33,085 bases of DNA from Acidobacteriaceae bacterium (GCA_003168355.1 PMSQ01000042.1:1-33085); one strand, 5' to 3'. Shown: positions 24,968-32,942, counted from the first letter of the stretch. The notes: generated by a model from the sequence alone, not told the origin. Numbers and translations are program-made.

Positions 24968-26014
24968 GTGAAAATTTTGGACCTTTCAGGCACGAAGTAC
25001 ACGAAGTCGGCCGGGCGGCTTCTGCCGCTAGTCGCGGCTTTCGCACTAGCCTGCACTTTGTCTTTATCATCTCTGCCGGCGCTGGCCCAGTCGGATGCTT
25101 ACGCCACGGGCGCGCCCACTCTGAGTGCCTACAGCAGCCCTTCCGCTGCCACCGCTGAGGACGATCCTCAAGGCTCCTTGCTCACCATCCGCAAGCGCGT
25201 CGATGAGGTCAACGTCCTGTTCATCGCGACCGACAAGCACGGCAAGTTTGTCCGCGACCTTAATCAGACCGATTTCGCCATTCTCGACGATCACAAGCCG
25301 CCTCAGTCCATTCTCAACTTCCGCCGCGAAACCGATCTGCCACTGCATCTCGGTTTGCTTATCGATGTGAGCGGCTCGGTGCACGGCCGCTTCGATTTCG
25401 AGCAGAATGCCGCTATCAGCTTCCTGCAGCACTCCGTCCGCGTCGGCTTCGATAAAGCTTTTGTCGTCGGCTTCAACACCCAAAGCCAGATGTCGCAGGA
25501 CTTCACCGACAATGTCGAGCTGCTCTCCGCGGGCGTACACAAACTGCAGGATGGCGGAGGCACCGCGCTCTATGACGCCATTTACCGCGCCTGCAAAGAA
25601 AAGTTCCTCAAAGACCGTCCCGAGCATCCCGCGCGCAAAGCCATCGTCGTCGTGAGCGACGGCGAAGACAATCAAAGCGAATACTCGCGCGCCCAGGCCA
25701 TCGAAATGGCGCAGCGCGCCGAGGTCATCATCTACGCCATCTCCACCGACGATAGCGGTCTGGTCCTGCGCGGCGACAAAGTTCTCGAACAACTCTCCGA
25801 AGCCACGGGTGGCCGCGCATTCTTTCCCTTCAAGATGAAGGACATCACCCGCTCGTTCGCCGCCATCGAAGACGAACTCCGCAGCCAGTACGTGGTCTCC
25901 TACAAGCCCGCCGACTTCGACGCCGACGGCCGCTACCGCTCCATCGAGATCTCCGCCCTCAAAAAAGATCTTCAGGTGCGAGCGCGCAAAGGCTACTTCG
26001 CCCCCCAGCAGTAA
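24968..26014 (+). CDS. Secreted VWFA-domain protein (acidobacterial type)
   Basis: This 348-aa exported protein has a signal peptide (RLLPLVAAFALACTLSLSSL, cleavage near ALAQS). A short beta domain follows (VDEVNVLFIATDKHGKFVRD, then FAILDDHKPPQSI). A von Willebrand factor A domain spans about residues 125-310. The metal-ion-dependent adhesion motif is DVSGS at 133-137, and VVSDGEDNQSEY lies further on. It matches the pattern of the VWFA-related proteins that are abundant in Acidobacteria, whose role is unknown. The GTG at 24968 overlaps its own GGAG. An in-frame TTG at 24977 has GGAG 8 bases upstream and may be the true start, three codons later. Confidence 0.9.
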   Translation: MKILDLSGTKYTKSAGRLLPLVAAFALACTLSLSSLPALAQSDAYATGAPTLSAYSSPSAATAEDDPQGSLLTIRKRVDEVNVLFIATDKHGKFVRDLNQTDFAILDDHKPPQSILNFRRETDLPLHLGLLIDVSGSVHGRFDFEQNAAISFLQHSVRVGFDKAFVVGFNTQSQMSQDFTDNVELLSAGVHKLQDGGGTALYDAIYRACKEKFLKDRPEHPARKAIVVVSDGEDNQSEYSRAQAIEMAQRAEVIIYAISTDDSGLVLRGDKVLEQLSEATGGRAFFPFKMKDITRSFAAIEDELRSQYVVSYKPADFDADGRYRSIEISALKKDLQVRARKGYFAPQQ

Positions 26015-26100
26015 GGGATTTCGAGTTGCTGAAGCCCCTCTCAGAGCCTCTGTCGAACGTCGATCTGCTTAAAAACGGGAAATACATTCTGCGAAAGTGG

Positions 26101-26243
26101 GCCTTTGGGTGGCGCACGCTTCCAGCGCTGCGGTAGGGTAGCCATGAAAGAACGGCTTTAGCCGCCGAGGTACCTCAGCGGCTGAAGCCGGAGGATTTAA
26201 TTGCCTGATTCGCAGCGCTGAAAGCGCTGCGCCACCCAAAAGC
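26101..26243. repeat. Nested palindromic repeat
   Basis: The outer arms 26101-26132 and 26211-26243 are imperfect reverse complements over about 32 bases (GGGTGGCGCA against TGCGCCACCC). Inside lies a 38-base near-perfect palindrome, 26153-26190, centred on GAGGTACCTC. The right half is related to 32943-33021. It sits in the gap downstream of the VWFA gene, which also marks the gene-free stretch 26015-26288. Confidence 0.8.
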
Positions 26244-26288
26244 TTCCCCCGGCGGAGAGTCTTTCTGGAAGCGGTCTGTCTTTTACCC

Positions 26289-26841
26289 TTAGAACACACC
26301 CCAGAACATTTTTCGGACCGCGGATGTCCGGATCGCTTCTCTCGGACTCTGCGCTGCATCGGCCTCTTCACAGCAGGCGCGAATCTCGAGCGGGCCACCG
26401 CCGCGACGCTGGGTGGCATTTAGGAGCAGGCACCAGGCTTCCTGATACTTGCCGTATTTTTGGCGGTTGCTGTCAGGCGTGAAGTGCAGAGTGGCGTATC
26501 TCTTTCCTAATGACCTTATAGGGCATGATGTACCAGTCATCCGTGGGAATTATGTACAGGGCGAAGAAATCGACCGTTCCCCTTGGGTAGCCGCGGTACC
26601 TCGGGCCCCTGATGTTCAAGCTGTAGCCGCCCTTGGGGTGCTTGCACATCGTGCACTTCACCTGCACGCGCAGAATCGGCCCGGTATCTTCCACGCCTAC
26701 GTCGTAGCTGGCGAAGCCACCGTAAGGGCTCGACACTTTCAGTCCCTGGCTCGCCGCCAGCGCCATGAAGTACAGCTCAGCCCAAGCTCCACGCTCTTTG
26801 GGATCTTTGATCCGACATCCCAGGTTCTTCCGGTTTTTCAT
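26289..26841 (-). pseudogene. PD-(D/E)XK nuclease-like gene broken by a frameshift
   Basis: The first frame (26841 to 26473) encodes MKNRKNLGCRIKDPKERGAW and continues with AELYFMALAASQGLKVSSP, then YDVGVEDTGPILRVQVKCT, a pattern I know from small PD-(D/E)XK endonuclease-like proteins in Acidobacteria. Asp in YDVGV and QVK supply the D...(E/Q)xK core. After DWYIMPYKVI the frame runs into RKEIRHSALHA and stops. One frame over, the next ORF gives GKRYATLHFTPDSNRQKYGK then YQEAWCLL, the expected C-terminus. Removing one base near 26508 joins VI to GKRYATLHF. The start ATG 26841 has GAGG 6 bases upstream. It may be a decayed gene or a sequencing error; a recoding site is less likely because there is no slippery heptamer. 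Confidence 0.7.
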
Positions 26842-26917
26842 TCTCGCCTCACCCCTTATTCGCCCAAATAAAAATCGCGGCCCAATAAGGCCGCGATGTT
26901 TACACATGTAAATTGTC

Positions 26918-27002
26918 ATCCTGAGCGAAGTAAATGCTTCGCGAACGCGAAGCCTTTATGCAGTCGAAAGCCTGCCCTGAGCGAAGCCGAAGGGGATCCC
27001 TA
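26918..27002. repeat. Dispersed GTCATCCTGAGCGAAG-type repeat
   Basis: It begins GTCATCCTGAGCGAAG and contains a hairpin GCTTCGCGAACGCGAAGC and then CCTGCCCTGAGCGAAGCCGA. The second part resembles the GCCTGGCCTGAGCGAAGCCG insert inside the element at 14469-14672. It lies in the 5' region of the nuclease-like gene. Confidence 0.6.
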
Positions 27003-27301
27003 TCCGTCTACGCAAAGGTAGCCCCGCAAAGGCACTTCTGCCATTGCCGCCCCCGCTCTAAATTTTCACTGAATACCACCATTATATCATATTGCATAGG
27101 GTAAATGTGACATGTTTGCTGACTTTATATTTCCTTTCCCTTCAAGGACCTAACTCAATTTCCTGACTTTTACCCCCTTGACAAGCATTTTGAGCCATTT
27201 TGTATGACTGGAAGCTAATTTATTGAGAGTCGCTGAGCGAAACACCTATTGGGGGATTGCACCTTCCTCAGTTGTGAGTGTTATCGCCCTGTTAACGACA
27301 G
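27003..27301. other. AT-rich intergenic stretch
   Basis: No gene is supported here. From about 27060 to 27230 the sequence is markedly richer in A and T than the rest of the window. It holds an extended -10 element on the minus strand (27081-27089). An isolated TTGACA at 27178-27183 (+) has no good -10 partner and no gene downstream. Confidence 0.5.
27081..27089 (-). promoter_or_regulatory. Extended -10 promoter element upstream of the nuclease-like gene
   Basis: On the minus strand the sequence reads TGATATAAT, an exact extended -10 (TGnTATAAT). No clear -35 is present, as is common for extended -10 promoters. A transcript from about 27074 would reach the start at 26841 through a leader of some 230 bases that includes the dispersed repeat. 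Confidence 0.4.
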
Positions 27302-27886
27302 TTACTCCAGGATTGCCCCGTCACTCGACCCCGCTGCGCTGTGCTGCTCCTTCCATCGTTGAACGTTCACGCCCATCACTAGGAGCCACAGAAATACCAA
27401 TGCTTCAGCGAGGAAGGCGGAGCCTAGATTGTAGGGAGACAGATGGTTTGCGAGCGGATTTGAGAGATAGGTCAGCCAACCCAAACCGGCCAACGCCATC
27501 AGCGCGCCTAGAATTCGAGGCAGGAAGGCCGACCTGAAAATGAGGCAGCCGATCAGGAGGCAATAGAATCCGGCAAATACGATGGCGATGTTCACGCCCT
27601 GAGGCTGCCATCGAAAAGCCTCAAAGCTGAGTCCCACGAGGCTGAAGAACGCCGCGAGCAGAGAGAGGGCCCTGCTCACCGGCTTAAAGATGTCATATAA
27701 AAGCAACGTCACAACGCCCATGACCGCGACCGCTATGAGGCCCCCTACGATATTTAACCTGCCGCGAACGAAGAGCTCGGTGAATGCTGCCGTCAGTACG
27801 CTGAGCAAATACAGGATACCGGCAATTCGCGCCTTGAAACGCGGTGACACTTCTGAAATCCGTTCCATCATTACTGCTGCGCTCAT
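27302..27886 (-). CDS. DUF4386-family membrane protein (paralogue 1)
   Basis: This 194-aa integral membrane protein has about five hydrophobic helices. It shows the DUF4386 pattern: FKARIAGILYLLSVLTAAFTE at the N-terminus, YDIFKPVSRALSLLAAFFSL in the middle, FRSAFLPRILGALMALAGLG, then LANHLSPYNL and WLLVMGVNVQRWKEQ at the end. The function of the family is unknown. GGAGG lies 7 bases before the ATG at 27886. The C-terminal half is very close in sequence to the gene at 28338-29033. It lacks about 40 residues between the first and middle helices that the longer copy has. It is the last gene of a probable three-gene operon. Confidence 0.85.
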   Translation of the reverse strand: MSAAVMMERISEVSPRFKARIAGILYLLSVLTAAFTELFVRGRLNIVGGLIAVAVMGVVTLLLYDIFKPVSRALSLLAAFFSLVGLSFEAFRWQPQGVNIAIVFAGFYCLLIGCLIFRSAFLPRILGALMALAGLGWLTYLSNPLANHLSPYNLGSAFLAEALVFLWLLVMGVNVQRWKEQHSAAGSSDGAILE

Positions 27887-27924
27887 ATTCGTTCCTCCCT
27901 CCTTAGATGCGAGTGATACGGCGA

Positions 27925-28275
27925 TCAGGACCCAGCCACCCTTACCTTTGCTGGCGCGAGCGCGATCAGCACTAGACCGACGATAACAAGCGGAAGTACG
28001 GCGCCCAGCAGATCGCCGCGTGGAATCACATTACGGAATGCCTGCACCGCCATAATGGCGGCGTGAATGAGGCTTGACCACGCGGTGAAGGCGATCAGGC
28101 TGCGATTCTCTGACGGGTTACGTAACGCGAGCAGTAGGAAAACTCCCAGTGTGGCATAGACGCCGCCGAGCATCTGCTCTTCCGGCTGAATCGGTTGCGT
28201 GAACGCGTAAACACCAGCTAAGAAGAGCAACCCCACTATCACCAACACGACCTTTAGCGCTCGCTCTCGAATCAT
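27925..28275 (-). CDS. Small integral membrane protein of unknown function
   Basis: This 116-aa protein has four predicted hydrophobic helices, beginning MIRERALKVVLVIVGLLFLA, then MLGGVYATLGVFLLLAL, a third around SLIAFTAWSSLIHAAIMAVQ and a last one LGAVLPLVIVGLVLIALAP. I do not recognise a named family with certainty. The open frame extends upstream to 28488, but the ATG at 28275 has a perfect AGGAGG 6 bases before it, which fixes the start. It lies between two DUF4386 genes (62 bases after the first, 38 before the second), so the three are likely co-transcribed. Confidence 0.82.
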   Translation of the reverse strand: MIRERALKVVLVIVGLLFLAGVYAFTQPIQPEEQMLGGVYATLGVFLLLALRNPSENRSLIAFTAWSSLIHAAIMAVQAFRNVIPRGDLLGAVLPLVIVGLVLIALAPAKVRVAGS

Positions 28276-28337
28276 GGTGTCCTCCTGTTGAAAGCCAAAA
28301 TAAGCCTCCGCACCGCTGCGTCGACAGGCGGCGGCTT

Positions 28338-29033
28338 TCATGCTGCGTTGGCCTGCTCCTTCCATCGTTGAACGTTCACGCCCATCACCAGGAGCCAGAG
28401 CATCAGCGATAGTTCCGCGAGGAAGCCAAGGACCAGATTGTAGGGAGACAGATGGTTTGCGAGCGGCGGTGACAGAAAGGTCAGCCAACCCAAACCGGCC
28501 AACGCCATCCCCACACCCAGAATTCGAGGCAAGAAGACCGACCTAAAAATGAGGTACCCGAGCAGGAGGCAATAGACTCCGAAAAATACGACGCAGATGT
28601 TGTTGGCCTGAGTGTTCAGTTCGAGAAACATCAGCGCCAGCGCCCGCAACTGTTCCTCCTTAAATACGCTCAAGTACTGGCTGCCTCCCAAGACGACCAA
28701 AGGGGCGAGTTGAAAGAGGCTAGCGAAAGCCAGAATGGCGCATCCCACGAGGCTGAAGAACGCCGCGAGCAAAGAGAGACTCCTGCTCACCGGCTTAAAC
28801 AAGTCATAGAAGAGAGCCGTCACCGCGATATAGCACGCGGTCGCGATGAGGCCGGTTGCGAAACCCAACCGAAATAAAGGCTGGTGCGCCAGGATGTTGT
28901 TCGCTGTAGCCGCGGCGTCGCCATCTACAACAAGCCCTCTAAGGAAGAACTCGCCGATTACTGCCGTAAGGAAGTAAAGCAAATAAACGACACCGGTAAT
29001 CCTGGCCCTGGGACCCGGCCACCCTTGATTCAT
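28338..29033 (-). CDS. DUF4386-family membrane protein (paralogue 2)
   Basis: This 231-aa integral membrane protein has six or so helices and the DUF4386 signatures: RITGVVYLLYFLTAVIGEFF near the N-terminus, YDLFKPVSRSLSLLAAFFSL, FRSVFLPRILGVGMALAGLG, and LANHLSPYNLVLGFLAE to WLLVMGVNVQRWKEQ. The open frame runs back to 29198, but the ATG at 29033 (MNQGWPGPRARITG) matches the family start and has GAAGG just upstream. It contains a segment absent from paralogue 1 (around LVVDGDAAATANNILAHQPL). It is the first gene of the probable operon that continues with the 116-aa membrane protein and paralogue 1. Confidence 0.87.
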   Translation of the reverse strand: MNQGWPGPRARITGVVYLLYFLTAVIGEFFLRGLVVDGDAAATANNILAHQPLFRLGFATGLIATACYIAVTALFYDLFKPVSRSLSLLAAFFSLVGCAILAFASLFQLAPLVVLGGSQYLSVFKEEQLRALALMFLELNTQANNICVVFFGVYCLLLGYLIFRSVFLPRILGVGMALAGLGWLTFLSPPLANHLSPYNLVLGFLAELSLMLWLLVMGVNVQRWKEQANAA

Positions 29034-29488
29034 AGCCTTCGATGATCGGCCAATTTGAAGAAGAAGGATGGTCAATTCTGCACAGTGAACTCGGATGGTT
29101 GGCGAAATATTGCGATTACACTCAATGACCGGCGGCAATTGTAAAGCAGTTAAGACGTTCAGCTTTGGAGAGGTTGGCCTCAGCACTGGCTCGACCAACG
29201 TAGAGATCGCAGGATTGGATGGGGAGTCTTGCTTCTTTGATGCTTACCCTGAGTTTGCCGATAGCGGCTTCGGAAGGGAGCTGTAAACCAGGCAGACAGC
29301 GAATGGCGCGAGCAACCTCAATGCGAACCAACCCCCTAGTGCTTCGGATTGAGAGGCATTATAAGCGTAGCTGTTGCGAAATCGCCATCTCACTCATTGA
29401 CCGGGGTTCGTGAGTGCTAACGCCTGTCGTTGGGTGGCACGAGAAGGCGGATGTAACTCCTTCTCCTCGTGCCCAACCAACGCAGAGT
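29034..29488. other. Gene-free region with two copies of an upstream motif and a hairpin
   Basis: No coding sequence is supported. It contains related motifs of about 34 bases at 29097-29130 and 29367-29402 (a third is at 30065-30101) and the strong hairpin at 29428-29482. On the minus strand a TATAAT occurs at 29358-29363, about 325 bases before the DUF4386 start, without a clear -35. Confidence 0.5.
29428..29482 (-). terminator. Terminator-like hairpin after the ABM gene
   Basis: Arms 29428-29447 and 29459-29482 pair over about 20 bases with small bulges (CGTTGGG and GGCACGAG against their complements). It starts 6 bases after the stop of the gene ending at 29489. There is no T tract on the minus strand, so it may stabilise the 3' end rather than terminate by itself. 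Confidence 0.4.
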
Positions 29489-29806
29489 TTACGCGGTCAC
29501 GAGTTGGTGCTGCTGGATGGTCGAGGTAACAACGTCAAAGGTGTGAACCTGGGGCGCTCCCTCGATAAACCTTGCCAGCGTCTTCAACACTTGCGGATAG
29601 GTATTGGTGTTGTAGTTGTCGGCATCTTTCTTATTTTCCCACATGCTGATCGCGGTGACATCAACTCCGCCGGGACCGGCGAAGGTGATTTCGTCCTTAA
29701 AGCCATTCTGCTTACGAAGCAAAGGCAGGACGTCTTTTTCAAAAGTTCGCGTGTAATCGGACAACATATTCGACTTCAGATGGAAAGAGACATTGCGTGA
29801 AAACAT
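29489..29806 (-). CDS. Antibiotic biosynthesis monooxygenase (ABM) fold protein
   Basis: This 105-aa protein has the small dimeric alpha-beta barrel pattern. FSRNVSFHLKSNMLSDYTRT begins with a strand and a helix; VLPLLRKQNGFKDEITFAG carries the typical QxGF motif, and VDVTAISMWENKKDADNY is the usual strand plus helix. ABM-fold proteins include small quinone or haem-degrading monooxygenases and many with no known activity, so a specific reaction cannot be assigned. The ATG at 29806 has AGGAGG 8 bases upstream. It is transcribed alone; the DUF4386 operon starts about 450 bases downstream on the same strand. Confidence 0.82.
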   Translation of the reverse strand: MFSRNVSFHLKSNMLSDYTRTFEKDVLPLLRKQNGFKDEITFAGPGGVDVTAISMWENKKDADNYNTNTYPQVLKTLARFIEGAPQVHTFDVVTSTIQQHQLVTA

Positions 29807-30376
29807 ATAGGCAACCTCCTAAAGGGTTGTGGTGGCTAAGAGGAAAGAACTTCAGATGGGCTGACTTAGTTTCAGGGAACCTGAAAGAGGAGAAGCGTGC
29901 TCACTCGGCTTAACCTGGTGCATTTGAGTGGCCCTCTCCCTCGACGCGCAACTTGTTGTTTGCAGGGCAGATCCGATGCGAGGGAGTCTGGTCCGCCGTG
30001 TACCTTTGGCGGAAAGCAAGCAAAAACGGCGAGTTCTGTTGCCCTCGGACAACCGAACGATGGCGTAACTGTTGCAAGATCGCCATAGCACTCACAATGC
30101 CAGACTCGGCTCGTCACTGGGCGGTTGGTCGGCACTCGGAGGCCCTCGCTCGTAACGCCGGCCTGCGGGAACGGACCCACTATCGCTGCCCCGGGTTCGT
30201 TTGCGCCCGCGCCCTCCCTGTGCTAACGTCCCATTGATTCCGAGATCAAGCCTTCGCTAAGGAAGCGAGCCAGACGCGCGATTGTTGCGTCGCGAAAAGC
30301 GCGACGCTTCGCGCGGCTCGCCCAGATTCCTCACTGCGCAAAGAACGCTTGTTCGGAATGACAAGAGGAGCCACCC
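29807..30376. other. Gene-free region upstream of lemA
   Basis: No gene is supported between the divergent ABM and lemA genes. It holds a copy of the upstream motif (30065-30101) and the dispersed repeat at 30255-30366. Reading frames of about 100 codons here have low-quality composition (many Cys, Arg and Pro) and no family resemblance. Confidence 0.5.
30255..30366. repeat. Dispersed repeat related to 14469-14672 (inverted copy)
   Basis: The reverse complement reads GTCATTCCGAACAAGCGTTC, then AATCTGGGCGAGCCGCGCGA, then AATCGCGCGTCTGGCTCGCT, and follows the same order as the element at 14491-14652, without its two extra inserts. An internal hairpin is formed by GTCGCGAAAAGCGCGAC. It ends just before the ribosome site of lemA. 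Confidence 0.75.
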
Positions 30377-30925
30377 ATGTTCGGCATCGTCTTTCTCGTA
30401 ATCCTGGTCGTCATCGCCGTCATTCTCGCCGGCATGTACAACAGCCTGGTGCAGTTGCGGGTGCGCTGCGACTCCGCCTGGTCCGATATTGACGTGCAGC
30501 TCAAGCGCCGCCACGACCTCATCCCCAACCTGGTTGAGACCGTCAAAGGCTACGCCGCGCATGAAAAAGGAACGTTCGAAAACATTGCCAAGTTCCGCTC
30601 TCAGGCCATGCAGGCCACCACGCCCGAAGGCAAGGCCGTGGCCGAGAATCAGCTTACTGGAGCGCTGAAGAGCCTGTTCGCGGTGGCCGAAAATTATCCG
30701 GAGTTGAAGGCTTCGGAACAATTCACCCAACTACAGGGAGCTCTCAGCCAGACGGAAGATTCAATCCAGAATGCCCGCCGCTACTACAACGCCGTGGTGC
30801 GCGACCTGAACACGAAGATTCAGGTGTTCCCCACGAACATTCTCGCCGGCATGTTCAACTTCACGCCCCGCCAGTTCTTCGAAACCGCCGAGGCCGACCG
30901 CGAGCCGGTTGCCGTGAAGTTCTGA
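30377..30925 (+). CDS. lemA: LemA family protein
   Basis: This 182-aa membrane-anchored helical protein has one N-terminal transmembrane helix (residues 2-20, [19 protein letters not shown]). The LemA signature follows: [20 protein letters not shown], then [20 protein letters not shown], and near the end [20 protein letters not shown] with [10 protein letters not shown]. The function of LemA proteins is unknown; they are often encoded next to a DUF2207 or TPM-domain membrane protein, as here. The ATG at 30377 has GAGGAG about 6 bases upstream. The stop is 4 bases before a possible start of the next gene, so the two form an operon. Confidence 0.95.
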   Translation: MFGIVFLVILVVIAVILAGMYNSLVQLRVRCDSAWSDIDVQLKRRHDLIPNLVETVKGYAAHEKGTFENIAKFRSQAMQATTPEGKAVAENQLTGALKSLFAVAENYPELKASEQFTQLQGALSQTEDSIQNARRYYNAVVRDLNTKIQVFPTNILAGMFNFTPRQFFETAEADREPVAVKF

Positions 30926-30957
30926 TCTTATGAATGAGGCTATCGCGAACCGACCAC

Positions 30958-31020
30958 CAGGGCTAAAGCCCGCATCGACTCTGAATGCCTTACGCGGCGC
31001 TGAAGCGCCGCTCTTCCACG
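30958..31020. repeat. Dispersed double-hairpin repeat (CTTCAG family), copy C
   Basis: Hairpins at 30960-30971 (GGGCTAAAGCCC) and 30994-31011 lie directly after lemA. Bases 30990-31020 are an exact reverse-complement match to 21209-21239. If the downstream gene starts at 30930 this repeat is translated as part of its N-terminus. Confidence 0.85.
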
Positions 31021-31174
31021 GTGCTGCTTGCAGCTACGGCTCTGCTTGCATTCACGATGCTGCAAGCATCTACGATGCTGCACGCGTTCACGATGCTGCG
31101 CGTGGTCGCCGTGCCGCACGCGTTCACGATGCTGCGCGTATTCACGATGCTGCGCGCGGTCGCGTTACTGCCCC
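31013..31174. repeat. 18-bp tandem array of nine degenerate units
   Basis: Units run 31013, 31031, 31049, 31067, 31085, 31103, 31121, 31139 and 31157, each 18 bases. The best ones read CGTTCACGATGCTGCGCG (31085 and 31121, identical). The period is six codons, so the frame is kept; in the frame of the downstream gene the units encode VHDAAR or IHDAAR. The array starts at the tail of the preceding palindromic repeat. Confidence 0.85.
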
Positions 31175-31196
31175 CGTTCCCGGTCGTCTGCTTGGG

Positions 31197-32927
31197 ATGT
31201 TACTTGTTCTCGCCACCGTCCTCTCCCTTGCCGCTCCACTCGCCGCAAAATCCTGGCGCATCTCCAACTTTCAAGACACTATCACCGTCAAGCCCGACGG
31301 CAGCGCGCTGGTCAACGAGACCATCACTCTCACATTCGACGGAGAGTTTCACGGCATTCGCCGCACCCTCCCCATCGAATATCCCGGACCCGACGGCATC
31401 AACTACCAGCTCTTCATCGACATCACCAGCATCACCGACGAAAGCGGCGCCAAGCTCAAATATGATTCCTCCACTTCCGGCGCCTACCGCGATCTGAAAA
31501 TCTACCTTCCCAATGCCGTCGATGCCACGCGCACGGTTGAGATCGCCTACCGCGTGCGCAACGGCACCCGCTTTTTCGATGACCACGACGAGTTCTACTG
31601 GAACGTTACCGGCAACGATTGGCCTGTGCCCATCGATCACGCTTCAGCCAGTGTCCACTTCCCGGATGCGGCCAGCGGATCGCTGCGCGCGCAAGCCTTC
31701 ACCGGCGTCTACGGCTCGACCGAGCGTGATGCGACCGCGAAGGTTGAAGGATCGAGGGTGGAGTTTGAAACCATCAACGCACTGCCCATGCGCGGCGGCA
31801 TGACCATCGATGTGTATATCCCCAAAGGCATTCTGAAAGCGCCGAGCTGGATCACCAAAATATTCTGGTTCCTCGGCGGTAATCCCGCCGCTTTCCTGCC
31901 GCTGGTCACACTCGCGGTGATGCTGGTGCTGTGGTGGTATAAGGGCCGCGATCCCGATCCCGGCATGTCGGTCGCTCCCATGTACGAGCCGCCGCCTGGA
32001 ATTTCTCCCGCGGAGGCCGGAACGTTGCTTGACGATCGGATTCACCCTCGCGACATTACATCGACCATCGTCGATCTTGCCGTGCGCGGCTACCTTAAGA
32101 TCGAAGAGACTGACGAGAAAGGTCTTCTCTTCCACAACAAGGATTACATTTTTCACCTGCTCCAGAAACGCCAGGACTGGCGCGGTCTCGCTCCTCACGA
32201 GTGTGTCATGCTGGAAAATATTTTCGCGGGCGACGTTCCCGATACTCGCTTGTCCAGCCTGAAGAACCGCTTCTACACCGCCGTGCCGGTAATCCGCACC
32301 GATATTATGTCGGCGCTGAAGCTGAAGGGCATCTACACGCTCGATCCGGAATCCGCCAACGCCTACAGTGCCGGGGCTGCCGTCTGCATCCTCATTCCTT
32401 TCGCCATCTTTCAGTTCATGGGGTGGGCCGATTTCTTCAGTTCGATTCCGGTGGCCGTAGTGTGCGTGCTGATTGCAGCCGTGATCTGGTGGCTTTTTGC
32501 CCGCGTCATGACGGCGAAGACACTCAAAGGATCGCGCACTCACATCGCCGTCCTGGGCTTTCAGGAATTCATGAACCGGGTAGATGCCGAGCGCCTCAAG
32601 ACGATGCCGCCCACGACCTTCGAAAAATTTCTGCCCTACGCGATGGCGCTCGGCGTGGAACACCACTGGGCGCAAGCCTTCGCCGGCATCATTAAAGATC
32701 CTCCAAGCTGGTACGCCGCCCCCGCCGGCTATGGCTACGGCATGGTCTTCAATCCGATTTTATTTTCGTCGTCGATGCATGGCATGGCGACGGATATGCA
32801 TCAGGTGTTTGTGTCCGCGCCGCGGGCCAGTTCCGGGGGATCGGGATTTGGCGGTGGTGGAGGGTTTGGCGGTGGAGGGGGATTTTCCGGCGGCGGATTC
32901 GGTGGCGGTGGCGGAGGGGCGTTCTAG
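31197..32927 (+). CDS. DUF2207 membrane protein with Gly-rich C-terminus
   Basis: This membrane protein is 576 aa from this start. A signal peptide ([20 protein letters not shown]) leads into the DUF2207 extracytoplasmic domain ([20 protein letters not shown], then [16 protein letters not shown]). After it come a membrane helix ([20 protein letters not shown]), a cytoplasmic segment with [20 protein letters not shown] and a winged-helix-like look, two further helices ([16 protein letters not shown] and [16 protein letters not shown]) and a C-terminal tail of Gly-rich repeats typical of the family. Its function is unknown; pairing with LemA is common. The frame is open back to an ATG at 30930, 4 bases after lemA, but that would bury the signal peptide behind 89 residues encoded by repeats. 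I prefer 31197, though no strong ribosome site supports either. Confidence 0.88.
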   Translation: MLLVLATVLSLAAPLAAKSWRISNFQDTITVKPDGSALVNETITLTFDGEFHGIRRTLPIEYPGPDGINYQLFIDITSITDESGAKLKYDSSTSGAYRDLKIYLPNAVDATRTVEIAYRVRNGTRFFDDHDEFYWNVTGNDWPVPIDHASASVHFPDAASGSLRAQAFTGVYGSTERDATAKVEGSRVEFETINALPMRGGMTIDVYIPKGILKAPSWITKIFWFLGGNPAAFLPLVTLAVMLVLWWYKGRDPDPGMSVAPMYEPPPGISPAEAGTLLDDRIHPRDITSTIVDLAVRGYLKIEETDEKGLLFHNKDYIFHLLQKRQDWRGLAPHECVMLENIFAGDVPDTRLSSLKNRFYTAVPVIRTDIMSALKLKGIYTLDPESANAYSAGAAVCILIPFAIFQFMGWADFFSSIPVAVVCVLIAAVIWWLFARVMTAKTLKGSRTHIAVLGFQEFMNRVDAERLKTMPPTTFEKFLPYAMALGVEHHWAQAFAGIIKDPPSWYAAPAGYGYGMVFNPILFSSSMHGMATDMHQVFVSAPRASSGGSGFGGGGGFGGGGGFSGGGFGGGGGGAF

Positions 32928-32942
32928 CAGGCCGTCTGCAAC

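Noticed and set aside
24319-25158. 279-codon open frame on the plus strand
   Set aside because: It crosses the SYLF gene antisense, the inverted-repeat element and the VWFA gene start, and has no protein-like composition.
27178-27210. TTGACA-based promoter on the plus strand
   Set aside because: At 16-18 bases spacing the -10 region (TGTATG) is poor, and no plus-strand gene follows.
28276-28488. Upstream extension of the 116-aa membrane protein
   Set aside because: The extension overlaps the DUF4386 gene out of frame, whereas AGGAGG is placed exactly for the ATG at 28275.
29872-30180. 102-codon open frame on the minus strand
   Set aside because: It lies in repeat-containing intergenic DNA, with Cys- and Pro-rich random-looking composition, no ribosome site and no family resemblance.
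31013-31497. Separate small gene starting at ATG 30985 in the other frame
   Set aside because: Its signal-like N-terminus comes from the 18-bp array and the rest runs antiphase through the conserved DUF2207 domain, so it is most likely an artefact of the array.
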